Notes: generated from the sequence alone by a model not told the origin. A DNA stretch of 64,000 nt from Solea solea (GCF_958295425.1 NC_081134.1:6694054-6758053); one strand, 5' to 3'; shown: positions 1 to 12,625, numbered from the stretch's first letter. Translations and numbers: made by a program.

Positions 1-6
1 ACTCAC

Positions 7-382
7 CAAACAGGGAGTTGGCGAAGCCGTACCAAACGCACCCCGCTTTTCCAATGAGCCACCGTCCCTGCGTGCTGGCCGCGAAGCTGAACGGAGTGCC
101 CAATACGCACACCAGCAGGTCGCTGATGGAAATGTTCATCAGCAGCAGGTTGATGGGGGAGCGCAGCATCTTGTAGCGGCAGAAAAGCACCAGCACCAGC
201 AGGTTGTTCACCAGTCCCAGTGCTCCGATCGTGCCCAGGGAAACGGCCACGATCAGGTGTCCTGTCGGGGTGAGCGTGTGCCGGTGCGAGCCGCTCCCCA
301 GCTGTCCTCCCTCCGCGGCTCCGGCGCACAGAGCGCTGCTGACCTCCGCGCAGCCGCTCAGGCTCACGTTGGACACGATCAT
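7..382 (-). CDS. tmtops: TMT (teleost multiple tissue) opsin, exon 1, partial
   Basis: This is the first coding exon of a non-visual opsin, a light-activated G-protein-coupled receptor of the encephalopsin/TMT group; the rest lies off the left edge. ATG is at 382-380 with G at -3, and an in-frame TGA lies upstream at 406-404, which fixes the start. The exon encodes 125 residues plus one base and ends at a consensus donor GTGAGT (plus-strand 6-1). Residues 1-41 form an extracellular N-terminus with an N-V-S sequon at N5. TM1 spans about 42-68 and contains the VNNLLVLV motif. TM2 spans about 76-100 and contains NISISDLLVCVLGTPFSF with the conserved Asp88. Cys115, in AGCVWYG, is the usual TM3 disulphide cysteine. 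The retinal lysine (TM7) would be in a later exon. The reading AASTQGRWLIG followed by CVWYGFANSLFG is typical of TMT opsins rather than OPN3. I cannot tell which TMT paralogue (1, 2 or 3) it is. The exon is GC-rich compared with the AT-rich DNA beside it. Confidence 0.93.
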
Positions 383-984
383 CGCAGTTCGGCCGCGGTC
401 CACTCAACAGCAGCTAATATTGCTTTGGCATTTCCTCTCCCCCTTTTTCCTCTTTGTGGGCTCTAAAGCTATAAAAGACAAGCTGTTGTTCCAAGCTGAC
501 AATACTTGTTGCTTTCAAGTGGAGCCCAGTGGAAAGGTGGTATAATAAGTAAATAAATAAATAAATAATTAAATAGTTTGTTGTTTAGAAATGTCAAAAC
601 TTTGTATCCCAGTTCTGGGGGAGGGGGTTGCTCCAAAGAACAGAGGGAACAAAAAGTTGTTTGGCTTTGGCTTTGCTCCACCATGTGACAGCCTGTAAGG
701 CAAACTCAAACTCTTTCCACACGCGCTGCTGTTTCTCACAGAAACACATTTCCCTCTCAGTCTCTGTTTAAATCACTGACGCCAGCTCAGCAGCTGACGT
801 CTGGGAGGGAGGAGGAGGAGGAAGGAGGAGGGATAGGTAGTAAGGATGGATGGAAGGAAGGTAGAGAAGCGCACATGTGAGGGACCAGCATGGAAATCCA
901 GACCAATCACACCATCCTCATACAAAGCTGGCACTGAAGTCTTTTGCTTTTTGACTCTTTGATCACATTTTACTCATTTCCTCA
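383..984. other. Upstream region of the opsin gene (5' UTR/promoter side)
   Basis: No coding sequence is seen. This is the 5' flank of the minus-strand opsin, so it should hold its 5' UTR and promoter. Visible features are an (AAAT)n run at about 549-568, a TGACGTC half-CRE-like site near 794-800 and a purine-rich GGA tract at about 800-840. None is proof of a promoter. Confidence 0.4.
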
Positions 985-1298
985 AATGTGAGACTACTGT
1001 GAACGATTTTGAATAAATATCTAATTGTGATTGTGATATGATTCGCGATATCAGCGGGAATGGTCATTTATACTTCATTATTCTCATTTTCATTTGAATG
1101 ATTACTGTGTGCAGATCTGTGAGAAACAAAGATGTTCTCTTCAGTCTGTAGAAGAACATGGGTCGAGACGATGATTCATCTAAGGTGATATTTTGACACA
1201 CATTTTGGCTTTAACAAATATTGCGCCTCCTACGATTTTAAAATTGCAGGCCGCCGTTTTGCGATTTCAATAACATTTTGGTTAATTGTTCAGCCCTA
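985..1298. repeat. hAT-like MITE fragment, copy 1
   Basis: This AT-rich element ends in TTAATTGTTCAGCCCTAA, which resembles the termini of fish non-autonomous hAT elements. Its interior (TGTGAGAAACAAAGATG, then GCTTTAACAAATATTGCGCC) recurs at 21285-21531, so it is an interspersed repeat. It has no coding capacity. The family assignment is inference. Confidence 0.6.
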
Positions 1299-1735
1299 AT
1301 TACAATGTAAATGACTCTTAACAGTTTATCTTGATTGGGAATCGAATGAATGCACTTATTTTAGTGCTGAGAATAACGCCATGTCGACATGAACAACCAG
1401 GCTGTCGTAGTAATACGTGTTAACAGTGTAAACTGGTGCATGCAGAGCGAATCGGTGACGCAGAGAAGCAGAATTATCACACCATCTCTCAGCTGCTACA
1501 GCCTTATTTATTTATTTATTTATTGACTAAACCATCATCAGATGTTTTTTTTAAGTGTGACATCAACTGACTCCTCACCCCCATCTTCTCTCTCCCTCTC
1601 CCTCAGTAGGAGCAAGCAGCTCCAACACACTCTTCTTGTGAAAAACGTGACACAAGAGACACTACATGTTATCAGTGTGATTAAATAACATAACCAGTTA
1701 AGTTAGTTAAGTTAATCACACTTAATGCACACAGT
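1299..1735. other. Intergenic, no feature
   Basis: AT-rich intergenic DNA with a (TTTA)n run at about 1506-1524. No exon, RNA gene or recognised transposon is seen. Confidence 0.5.
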
Positions 1736-1739
1736 GGAG

Positions 1740-2335
1740 CTTTTTTTTTCTTCCGAAACGATCGCAATTTTGAGGCACTAAACGTTGGTGAAACCGGCCG
1801 AAAATTGGCAAGCTAATCATAACTGGCAAACATTTTATAAAACGTAAAATGGTGCCAAATGGCTCATTTGCGCCCACCAAAGGTAAAACCCAGTAGGATA
1901 GGACAAGCTGAAACAAAGTTGCACCAAATTTCACGAAACCTGGTGGAAACATGTCGCAGCACAAGATGAACAAATAAGTTTATTTGAATGTTTATTTATT
2001 TTGAATTTGGCGTCCATCTTGGGGTGCCCGTTTTGTAAATGAATGAACTTGTCTCAGCATGATAATCATGCATGCTGAGATCAGCCGTTACGATGCTCGG
2101 GGACTACTTAATTGTTACTTTATTTGATCTAAACACATCAAAGATAAAAAATTACCAAAAGGTCTTGCAAATTTTAAAGGGCATAGCCACGGCAACCATT
2201 GGAATTTTGATGCATTTTGACCATTCGTCACGAAACAGGAAGTGCCGTATAACTTTGCTGTACATTGTACAAACTTCACGCTTCAGATCTCAAAACTCTG
2301 ATTTTGGCTCCAGAATAGTTAATCAGATTTTGTAA
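1740..2335. repeat. Degenerate interspersed repeat of uncertain class
   Basis: The segment has phrases that look like common fish repeat DNA, such as GCACCAAATTTCACGAAACC, GGCATAGCCACGGCAACC and AACAGGAAGTGCCGTATAAC. A small 10-bp inverted repeat (TCTCAGCATG and its complement) lies at about 2052-2081. No second copy is obvious in this window and the ORFs here are short and unrecognisable. The repeat call is recognition-based and tentative. Confidence 0.35.
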
Positions 2336-2339
2336 CCAT

Positions 2340-3899
2340 GCCTGTTTGGAAAGTCTGATCAGTGAGAAAGAAGCAGGTGCTAAAACCAAAACATGAAAAA
2401 GATTCCTTTTTTTTTTTCATTTTAAGTTTTACACAGAGAAAACATCTTTTGTTCCAGTGGGTTTTATTTCTCACCAAATGTCTGTATTTTTTTTTGTTGT
2501 TTTTTTAAGTAATCACACAAAAATAGTTCTTTCTACACAAACCCTTGCACTGTCCATGGTGCTGAATTATGAGCAAATCACCCACAGTGGCTGCTCCATT
2601 CATCAACCAATTATTTCGGTCTGGCACGTGTTTTAATGACAGCTTTGAAATAAATGTACTCGGGTCATAAATACACACTCAAGATCAGTTATTGTTCAAA
2701 ATGCTATAATTTGCTCACAGAACAAGACCACAAACCAGGAGCCTTTGCAACTACTTTACATTTGTGACAATCAAGTACTTTTCAGGAGCTTTCAGACATT
2801 TCAGAAATTTACTGGAGTATTTAATTTGGACAGGAAATGAGCTGCTGATTCATAGCCACTCACCAGAGGCTGTTTCACTGCCATGTAAAAGATGACATGC
2901 CATGCTGGGTGAGGTAGTCATTTTTAGCATAATGTTGGCACTGGGCAGATGTTTGGATATTTAGAATGTAGCTCTCCCGTTCCTCTCAAAGGAAGCACAT
3001 TGTCCACTGTCCAATTTCCCTTTTTTCTCCTGTTCCAGCTGAATTTATCTGTGAAATGTAATCATCAATTTTTTTCCCCCACCTGTCAGCACTGAAACAA
3101 CATACTCCGGGGATGGCTGTTTCAGAATGAAATGAGGAGGAGCAGTGGAATGCATTAAACAAAATGTGTATCAGGCATTATATTCCACCACAGACTGCAC
3201 TTTGTATGTGCTTCTCCCTGCACTAAAACAAGCATGATGTGGATCAACCTTGTCCATCACTGTGCTTAAAGTCCCATGCAGTATCTGCTTCACATGGCTG
3301 ACTGGTAAATAATAATAAGTAATTGAAAAATTTAATTAAGAGAAAGCAGAATTTATGAATACAAATGTGCTCTAGCAGCAGGTAAATCAGATATTAACAT
3401 CAGGTGTATGCAAATGCTGCTGCCGTACTTGCACAAAGCAGCACCAACACCATGTGATCCAGCAAAAAAGTCGAGCACTGGTTCAAAATGTCAGCGGTTG
3501 GATGGTAATTAAAAGCAAATCTTTGTGGTCAAACACTTGCATTTGGTGTTAAAGCAATGTTCTTTATGTGGTCCGGTTAAAATGTGCCCCCTGCAACATT
3601 TGGCTCACACTGATTTAAAGTTACACAATCAAATGTGGAAACCTTTTCTTCCCCTTCATTGTTTGTTCTATTTGCTTCCCACCAAATAGCTCTGTGTCAA
3701 CCGGGAAAGTTAATTATCCATGAAAACTGTACAGTGACATTTACTCTTGACACCATCTTCCCGGGATACAGATAATTGGGTTGAATAAAGACACAAAGGT
3801 TCTATTACGAACATCGTCCCACTTTGCCATCATCGTGGAACTGGGCAGTTGGCATTTAGCTGGTTTTTTAGGTCATTGTAATTGCTGCACTCTGGGGGA
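2340..3899. other. Intergenic, no feature
   Basis: AT-rich DNA with T-homopolymer runs near 2408 and 2488. No exon or transposon is recognised. Confidence 0.5.
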
Positions 3900-3957
3900 A
3901 AAAATGTTCGTTAAAATTAAGTGTAATCATTTACACTTAATCTTACCGAACATTTTT
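3900..3957. other. Long hairpin, 27-bp arms
   Basis: Arm 1 is 3900-3926, the loop is TCAT at 3927-3930, and arm 2 is 3931-3957. The arms are complementary at 25 of 27 positions. There is no flanking repeat that explains it. It could be a foldback transposon relic or a structured RNA; nothing shows transcription. Confidence 0.6.
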
Positions 3958-5087
3958 CATCATTTGTGTATTGTCTAATTTGTGTAATCACTGTGATTTG
4001 CTGTGGAGTTAAGTTTGGATTTGGTGCATCAAAGTGCACCTGGAACCTGATGTGGGACTGTCCACCAGAAGCACACTTTCTGGGCTGATGTCAGATTTAG
4101 TTTTCCTTTCTAGATGTTGTTTATCTGCAATGTAATCATAAGTAACTTGAGTTTGTTGCTTGATTGACAGGATTGGTGATAAAGAATAACTTTAATGTTT
4201 GTTGTAGTGTAAAGTGTGGATATGGGTTCTTCAGTTTGGTTTCTTATGTACGGTATATTTCTGTAGATCCTTCTATTTCCTCTTCCCCAGATGTCACTCT
4301 TTCATTATCAGGCCCAGAATTGTTGCATTTGTTTATCTTCCACTGCAGAAAGATTATAGAGGCCTTGGTGCTTTTGTTTGTGTCATTGTGATGGCCCCAA
4401 AGCGTGCACAACTCAAGATAAATGTGTCACCAGGGATCACTGCCCTGCATTTAATAATCCATAAACTGGATCTTTGCATGCAAGTGCCCAAACAACAATA
4501 GGAAATGGTAAAAGAACACAGTGAGTACAGGGAGTGGGTGCAGGGAAAAGAACAAGAGGTCAAAAAACACACAGTGGTTGCACAACGGTGGATGTTTTGG
4601 TCGACAAGATTTGCTGTATGCCCCATTCACATTGCCATTTGCCCTCTTATTCCCTCTATCTTCCCTCTCATCCATCCTGCTCCTCCTCCATCATTGCCGC
4701 CCTCTCCTCTGACACTGACCTTGGGGAAGTGGCCTCTGCTGCTCTGCAACTTGATACGGCCGTGGTTTTAAGGAAAGCTCAGATGAGGTGTGGGGCTATG
4801 GATCATATGGATTTATTGTCCACAGGTACACGCGGCTCCTCCGCAGTCCTCAGTTTATCTGGACACGTGTGTCACTCGAGGCCCATGCTTTAAATGCCTG
4901 ACAAACATCCTGTCATGACATTAGACAGATGAGGAGAATATATCTTGGATGATGGTGTGGAGAGCTCATGAGGATGAGCTGTCTCGAGCAACCAATGTGA
5001 GTAAAGCGAAGCCTTTGCCTATGGTACATATAATAGTAATAATCGTAAGGCTATTTTAACTTATTCAACATACTTATGGGTAGTAGA
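3958..5087. other. Intergenic, no feature
   Basis: No exon is recognised. Several short overlapping ORFs occur around 4164-4893 but none resembles a known protein and they overlap on both strands. Confidence 0.45.
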
Positions 5088-5091
5088 TTAA

Positions 5092-5688
5092 CCCTTTAAC
5101 ACCTAAGCCTCAAAGTGTCCACTTGGCCCTTTTTGCTGTCATTAAAGGGCCAGAAAATGTCCTGTGATGAAGTGCTTTTGCCCATTTTTCCACTCTGGAA
5201 ACTTGAACTTTTGATACCTGGCAGTTATTTACAATCTACTGCATGTGAAAAGAGTGTATTAACAGTTTAAAGTCAGGAAAAGCAAGCAATGTAATTGTAT
5301 TTAGAAAAAAACACTGAGATTTTTTGCATTTTAATTGGTGAAATCTGAACAGTACAAAACATTATTTCCAATCAAAAAAGTCACTGCACGATACAAGTGT
5401 CAACATGCCCCTTTGATCTCAAATGCATCACCCAAAAGGAACGTCTTCAAGGCATTTTTGGATCAAATTTGCTGCTCTTTGTGGAAAGGGGGGCACAAAG
5501 GCACTGATTTGCCGCCTTCCTGCATCAGCGACAGTGAAATGACCATAATAGCCACATATTGAAGTGCAACTTCATAGCTTTCAGAAAGCATTGTGATTCT
5601 TCCGATAGCACAAACTGTCGCATAATTGCGGTAATGTGAAGAGCGCTTGCCCAAACGTGTCGCCGACAATACGCTCAGTGTTAAAGGG
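5092..5688. mobile_element. piggyBac-like non-autonomous DNA transposon, full-length copy
   Basis: The element begins CCCTTTAACACCTAAGCC directly after TTAA (5088-5091) and ends in CAGTGTTAAAGGG followed by TTAC (5689-5692). The ends form inverted repeats of about 13-14 bp. The CCCTTT terminus and TTAA target fit the piggyBac superfamily; TTAC would be a mutated second copy of the target. The element is about 597 bp and has no transposase. Related copies lie at 8996-9473 and 55606-56018. Confidence 0.65.
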
Positions 5689-5699
5689 TTACTTTCTGC

Positions 5700-6085
5700 C
5701 AATAAACCCTCATAAGTGTTGCCCATTGGGCCTTTAACCATAGCCCCACACACTACATTTTGCCCCAGTCGCACTATAGTCTTATTATTATTGTACTGGA
5801 AATTACACAAGAAAACATGTGATTTTTTTCAACCTATAGAAACACTTTCACACTGTAAATATTCTTTGACATGTACAAACATGCAGCGTGCAGAGAGCAA
5901 ACAATAATAGACAGGTTTAATTTAGGCTCGTAGTCAAGTTAATTAGTTACAGCCATGATAAACCTCCACCGGCCTGTTTATTTTAACTGATGACAGTCAC
6001 TCTCATCACCGGTTGAAATGAGAAGCTGCTGCTTCATGTTTTTGATTGTCAGTGACTTGTATTCGTCGGAAAGCAAAGCTAAACT
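5700..6085. other. Intergenic, no feature
   Basis: No exon or repeat is recognised. Confidence 0.45.
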
Positions 6086-6143
6086 GAGCACCATGATCTT
6101 AATGCAGCTGATTTACCACAGCTGCATTAAAATCATGGTGCTC
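6086..6143. other. Near-perfect hairpin, 24-bp arms
   Basis: Arm 1 (6086-6109) and arm 2 (6120-6143) are complementary at 23 of 24 positions, separated by a 10-nt loop (GATTTACCAC). Arm 1 starts GAGCACCATGATC and arm 2 ends ATCATGGTGCTC. A second partial copy of the arm end (GATCATGGTGCT) follows at once at 6143-6154. Confidence 0.65.
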
Positions 6144-6159
6144 GATCATGGTGCTGCAC

Positions 6160-8990
6160 CACATTGTGGTAAATTACTGATTTTTGTTCTTGGTGTTTTA
6201 CAGGAGTTGGCGTCTACAATGTTACTGCCAGTGTTCAAATTACACCGTGACATTTTGGGAAGCCCTATTTTCAAATGGTACCACAACTAAACATGACACA
6301 TGGATGCACACACACGGTAGTGAGTACCACGAAAAAAACTGCACATATCACGGCTGTGTCACAGCTATTATGCGAATTTATTTATTTCATATACCTTGTC
6401 TCAAAACTTATACAGTTTGCTGATGATCTAAAAATGCAGTGGAATTATCTTGTTTACTTGCTATTGCAACCTCCTGACAATTCACCAGGGAAGAAGTAAA
6501 CTTCCAATGTGTATAACAATGCGGCAAGATGGAACTGGAACTCATCAGGAGTGTTGGATGAGTTCTACACATCAATTAAAGCTGTCTTGGTTAAGTAACT
6601 GATTTTTTCAGTTTAGATCAGTGTCCAAAATAATGCCTTGTCTTTGATCAGCTGTTTGAATAAAGTCATACAGTAATCATTGGTGCAGTTTAACAGATTA
6701 TTAAAGGACTAGCATCATGAGAAGACATTCCTCTTTGCAATCCTGCCAACTGGAAGCATGAACACATTATTAGGCAAAGGCCCATGAATCGACCCCTTTG
6801 TGAAACGCCTCAGGAGTCATTTGTTTTTGTACATTTAAACTCAAATGAATCCTTCATGTCAAACTGAATATTATGCAAGGGCATAATTCAATTTCTCTAA
6901 CCAGTGAAGAGGCATTTTCTCACATTAGAATAATTCATGGCTCCTTTTCTGACTTGTAATCTTAGCATTATTCCATTAGAGGGTCACTGGATTCAAGACC
7001 AAACACAGGTTAAAGCACTCTTGGCAAAGGATACTGCAGTTAGTTTCTGCTTGAAAAATGAAGAGCGCCTTTACTTACGTCCTGTAGAACCTCTGAAAAT
7101 CCTTTTCACACATTCAGCAAAGTTTGCCCAGACAGTTTCTATTTATGCACTTAGTTTGCATATGATTCCAGAAATCTGTGCTTTTAGGAGTCAAATTGAC
7201 GGTCTGGCCCTTGTTCAGCGCAGGAACCAGCACATTATGGTATAAGTCAGTCCGCTGGTCGTTAAAACCATTTTCCGTTGCACCATTTTCTTCAGTCAGC
7301 AACACTTTGGTACTAAAAGCACAAGGAACAAGAGACGTACCACTCTGGGTGGTAATCGAGGGGAGAACTCTTTCCGTGGTACATTAAGAAATATGTATTT
7401 TTCTGTGCGCTGTGAAGAGCTGTCAGCATGTGTTCTATACCAACGTGCATCTCCTACTTAGATGTTGGCCAAATAATGATTCAGTGGGTTCATATATTGC
7501 TCCAAAGATACAGTATATCCGCCATTCTATAAATAACACGACTATAGAGTCGTCAATCTGTAACAGGAGGAGCCCTAAATGGTGCAGTGGGGGTTCATTG
7601 TAATGAAATTGATAGCAAGTGGACAATGTCCAAAAAAGAAGTGAAAATGTCCTCCTCCCTTCTCACACTTCTCACAATTATTCTGTCAAAGTACAGATCG
7701 AGCAGAACAGTCTTCATCACATGTGCCCTGGCATTACTGGGAAAGGCTTTTGGAATAGTTTAAATACTTGGGTGACATTTAAACCAATAAATCATGCTCA
7801 AATGTTGTTGTTAAAGTTCAAAGATCTCATTTTCTTGGTGCTTGACAAACGCTGCAGCAGTGATGATACTGACCAGGATAATCATCACTGCTAAATGATT
7901 GCCGTACAGTAGTTTGGGCTAACAGTGATTCAGGCAAAGAAACAACAAACCAGTTCTTCTTGTTTACACTCTCAAATGTAAACTTTTCCCTTGATTCACT
8001 TGATCCAATTACACGAAAAGAACTGAGATGACAAAAGAATAAAATGTTCGATCTATCGGGGCCAGTGACAGAACTTAGTGGACCCACTAGATTTAGTGAA
8101 ACAGTAGTGCCAATGAAATTGGAACCAGTAGAAGTGAAGTTATGAGGATACAAGGATCCAGGGCATCTTATAGTGTTTATTTTTTTGTGATATAAATATA
8201 ACAAATAAGCAATATGATGAGACATATTCCTGGTAAAGACTCAAGCCCCCAGTGACTGTGTATTAGAAGCAGAATTGGATATATAATGTAAAGTATGTAG
8301 TGGTTACATAAACACTACGGTTTGCTTTCTTTTTTTCCACCATATAGCAGAATAAGCTCTATTATCACAACAACAACAACAAAACGCAAGCAAATAAGAT
8401 TTGTCATCCTAATGCAGCAGCTCCCAAACATGTTCTGCAGAGGCAGGACTGACTGTGAAAAACAAAAACATGACAACAAACCCAGCGACCACAAGCATAT
8501 GCGTGATTTGTGAGCAGTGCGGCTTTCCCTCGTTATGATTGCACACGCAGTTTTGGAACCACCGTCCTTCTGTCTTGTGATCACTGTTGAGAAATTAAAA
8601 TACCCAGATAGAATTGGGGGAAAAAAAGAGAAGGCAGACATTTCTCACATACAGTATAATGTGGTCAAATTAATAATTTACATGCAGCTGACTCAGAAAG
8701 TAACGCGATCAGCGGATGTCCTTTATATTTCCATCAGTAAACTGGCCATCGGAGACCTTCTTGTGCTAAGTCAGCACTGAACGCATCACGATACCTTGAG
8801 ACAATCAAAGTTCAATCTAAACAAAAAACATTCTCTAATAGAAGCGGTGAGATTTGATGTGTGTACTGTATGTGTCTGTGACCTGCAGCACATGTTTCAG
8901 TCCCAGCCTCATGGGAGCGATGTCTCTCCTCCTGAAGCATCATCCTGTCATTTGACAGTCGTTACTCTTTGCCACTGAAGACACGAGTGT
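6160..8990. other. Intergenic, no feature
   Basis: No exon is recognised. The ORFs in this stretch are short and on both strands. A (CAA)n run lies near 8366-8382. Confidence 0.45.
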
Positions 8991-8995
8991 AAAAA

Positions 8996-9473
8996 CCTTT
9001 AACACCTAAGCCTCAAAATATCCGCCTGGGCTTCGTTTTGCTTATTTTAACCATAAAAGGGCCAAAAAATGTCCTGTGAGTTAAGTGCTTTTGCCTATTA
9101 TTATAATATCTGGCCGATATTAACAATTTACTGCGTGTGTATAGTGTATTAACAACTTAAAATGAAGAAAAACAAAAAGTTTTATTTAGAAAAAAACACT
9201 GTACTTGTACATGAACACCAGATTTTGCGTGTTAAATTTGACATTTGAACAGTATAACACATATTTAAAATAACATTTGTTTGAGGCATTTTTCCGACTC
9301 TCTCCTCTCTGGTGACAAATACGCTGATTTGTGTGCTTCCTGCAACAGCGGGAGTTAAATTACAGTTTTATTACAGTACATTTTTCCGAAAGCACAAACC
9401 GTTGCATAATTACAGTAATGCAAAGTGCTCTCCTGCAAACGTGTCTGTGATCAGCTCAGTATAACAGTGTTAA
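8996..9473. mobile_element. piggyBac-like MITE, degraded copy 2
   Basis: It starts CCTTTAACACCTAAGCCTC and shares the interior of the 5092-5688 copy (for example AATGTCCTGTGA and AAGTGCTTTTGCC). It ends near CAGTGTTAAC. The flanking TTAA is no longer intact on the left. Confidence 0.6.
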
Positions 9474-9479
9474 CATAAT

Positions 9480-12400
9480 AAATCCAGGGATCGGTCTGTC
9501 CTTTAAATTTGTCTAAACTTTTGACTCATCTGATTGATTTCATACTTGGCATCTTGAGGATGTAGCATATCTTGAAGTGGATTAGTGTTTCTTTAAAACC
9601 AAAATGTCATCAGCAGTAGATTCCTCCTTATTTTTGAAAGTGCAAAGTTCTACAACCTGACCAACAACTGTTTAAAAAATCTTATTTAAAGTGATATGGT
9701 TTGGATTCCTGGATCAATACAACAAAATGTATACTAATAAGACTGGTATCGTGTCATATGTCTGAAAATAGAGGTTCTTCCTTTGGTCTAAAATTACACA
9801 ATTCAAACATTGTATTGAATTTAATTCATCTGGACAGCCTAAACAAACCAGACCAGGTTTTTGGTCTCCGTGAGCTAAGCAGCTAAGAACAGAATCTGAC
9901 CGTTGAAGTTGATAGATTTTAAAATATCCCTGCATTTGTGTGATGTCCAAATAATATAATATGATATAATGAGGTAAGAAAATCGATGAAATGTTTGTTT
10001 AAAATGAAAATGACGGCATGTACATGTTTAATCTTAATGGTTTGTATTGTTGGGGATGTTTGTTCTATGATGAATTATAAACGTAACACAATAATAATCA
10101 ATCAAATCAATCTGGTAATTGCAGAGTAAACCTTTATTCCACTGGTGGTGTCTCAGCTGGAGCTGCAGGTGGTCAAAAGTATTCATGACCATTTTCTTTT
10201 ATTTTCCATGACCAAACAGTCTTTATTATTATTTATTATTCTACATTCTACAGTGTCTACTGTGCATTGTAAATGGCTTTTGGGGATGGGAACAAATGAA
10301 CGTAAAATTGAATTGAGACCCATCCGTCTTCCATTCCTCGCCACATGAATAATAAAAGAGAGAAAGATCACAACATGTTTATTGACGACATTTCTGCATA
10401 CGGCTTGTGCATCCTTTGCCAATGGCACTTTGTGGAAACCTTTACACGACCAGTTGTCTCAAAATGAATTTGCTCAGCCAGTCATTTATATGAACCACAT
10501 GTTGTTGGACCCTGTCACGTGACCTATAAACAAAGCACATACATGTGCCGTAGAAATCATCTACATGTTGATAGTTAAAGGGATTTTCATGTTGCGTTAC
10601 ATTTAGTGGCATTTTACACTCGGCAGCATGATGAATGTGTTAGTCTGACTAAAAGGATACAGGACCGTGACAGCTGTAATTGTCTGATTGCACTTATTTG
10701 TTCTCATGGTTTCATTGTCCCAATTATTGTCATGGACAGCAAATGGCTGTAACGAAGCAAATGTCATATTTGTTTCACTGGTTAGCTTCTTGCCACCCTT
10801 TGTTTGACTCGCAATGATGCCATCAGTGCAGCTTCTGCTGTGGCGTGAAAGCTTTTTTAATATTACTTTTCAAAGAGACACAAGCATCATGGGTAAAGTA
10901 GTAGTTTTATTACTGTAAAAAAGTGGCTCTGAAAAATGATAATACACAATAGACACAATAATTCAATGCCAGCAAATTCAAATGTTTGTTTAAAAATGTG
11001 TATTTAATGCCAGTGCATTTTCTTTCCTTCTTCCTAATATATATAGATATATAGATAGATAATGTTTTTTATAACATTTAGATCAGGCTCATAGAATAAT
11101 TATGGCATAAAATGAACGGAAGGAAAAATAAAATGTTAATCATCAATTGTCAGCTAAGTTGTGCGACTGTGACAGCCTTAATAATGATGATGATGATAGG
11201 TAATCCAAAAATACATATTTAGATCCTGGGGTTGGTTATTATCATTATTATTATTTTTGTGATAGTGATGCAAAAGCTGTGAGTGGTTTCTACTTGACAA
11301 ATGATCTGTTCTCCTCCGACCTTTTCTTCTTGCTTCTCTCCTCCAATTTGTTGACCTGGTTCTGTTCTGTTCTGTTCTGGGTTTTTTTTTCCTCTTCCAT
11401 TTTTTCCATTTCTGTTCCTCTCCAGCTCTCAGCATCTTATTATCTTCATCTATCTCTGCTCTTTCTCTGCCTATTCTTTTGTTGTCCCTTTGCATTTCCA
11501 TTTCCACATTCTTCTAGTGCTTCACCGGGAAGCCTCTTAACACAAATCTGCCTCCTGCTCCTTCTCCTTCACTCGTGCTTCTCATCCATCTTTCTTCACT
11601 CCTCCTCCTTCATCTTGCCTTTTCCTCGGACCTGGTCAGCTCTGTGGAGTAAATTAGCAGCTTCTGAGTCCTGGGCCAAATCTGTCACTACAGACTCACC
11701 AGCAGCATTACAAGTGATTTCCCACAGGGACGGCAGCCGCTTCTAATCACATCCTCGGGGACGCAAGGAGACACAGGTATAGGGTGACAAATTATAGACA
11801 GGTGGTGGCAAAGACGAAGAAGAAGAAGAAGAAGTGCATTAGATAAATGGGCAAAGTCAAACCCCATAAAGTTTGATATCATGTTATTTATTGCTAATTT
11901 CAGCGTGTGTGGGGTCTGTAGCAATCGTACTTAGTCTGTCAGAATCAGTCCATATCCACACTACAATATAAATGAGGTGAATGCAAAAGAGGAAGCTTCA
12001 GTGTCCGCCTATGCAAAGTCCCATTGTGATCCTACGTGAGCAGAAACTACAAAGGAACATCTGTGTCATTTCCATATATAAAATATGGAGAAATGCAACT
12101 TTAACTGACTTGTTTAATCAGTCCACATGCAAATCTGTGTCCTCGTATGTATTCACATTTACAGAAATATAAGCTGCTTTGGAGGAGGTCCCTTTTTTAC
12201 TGTGCATGAGTGAGTGAGTGAGCGTGTCCCTCATCTTTGTCGACTTCATTTGATTGAAGGGAAAGGAGACCTCCCCTGTCAACCAGTGTGCAGCGTTTAG
12301 AAAAAAAAAAGATGTATGTCCACATTACACGTCCACAGGTTCCACCCTGATTAAGATACTGCCAGTGGAGAGATGGACGGAGAGGTGACAGAAGGGATCC

Positions 12401-12625
12401 CACACTCATTATGTATCTGAACGTGGCACTGACAGCCCCTGTGACTGATGGGGAGAGCGAGGCACTCGCTGGAAAGGCGAGGAACTGTGCAAACTTTGTG
12501 ACCATGTGGGCCTTATTTCACATAATCTCTGTAATTATTGTGCTCATCCAGAGGATGGAGGTGAATTTTAATGCTACGAATAACCCTCTAACCCTTTTTG
12601 CACGACACAAGAAAGAACTCCAACC
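9480..12625. other. Intergenic; pyrimidine-rich tract at about 11300-11640
   Basis: No exon is recognised. A strongly T/C-rich stretch on the plus strand gives a 155-aa ORF (11279-11746) of Ser, Leu and Phe, which is a composition artefact. An (AAG)n run lies at about 11814-11834 and (GAGT)n near 12208-12221. Confidence 0.45.

Noticed and set aside
3..407. 134-aa minus-strand Arg-rich ORF
   Set aside because: It is another frame of the opsin exon; the correct frame encodes TM1 and TM2 and ends at a splice donor.
3900..3957. A microRNA gene call for the hairpin
   Set aside because: The loop is only four bases and there is no expression or conservation evidence; reported as a hairpin only.
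11279..11746. 155-aa plus-strand ORF
   Set aside because: It is a product of a pyrimidine-rich tract giving Ser/Leu/Phe; there is no domain and no recognisable family.
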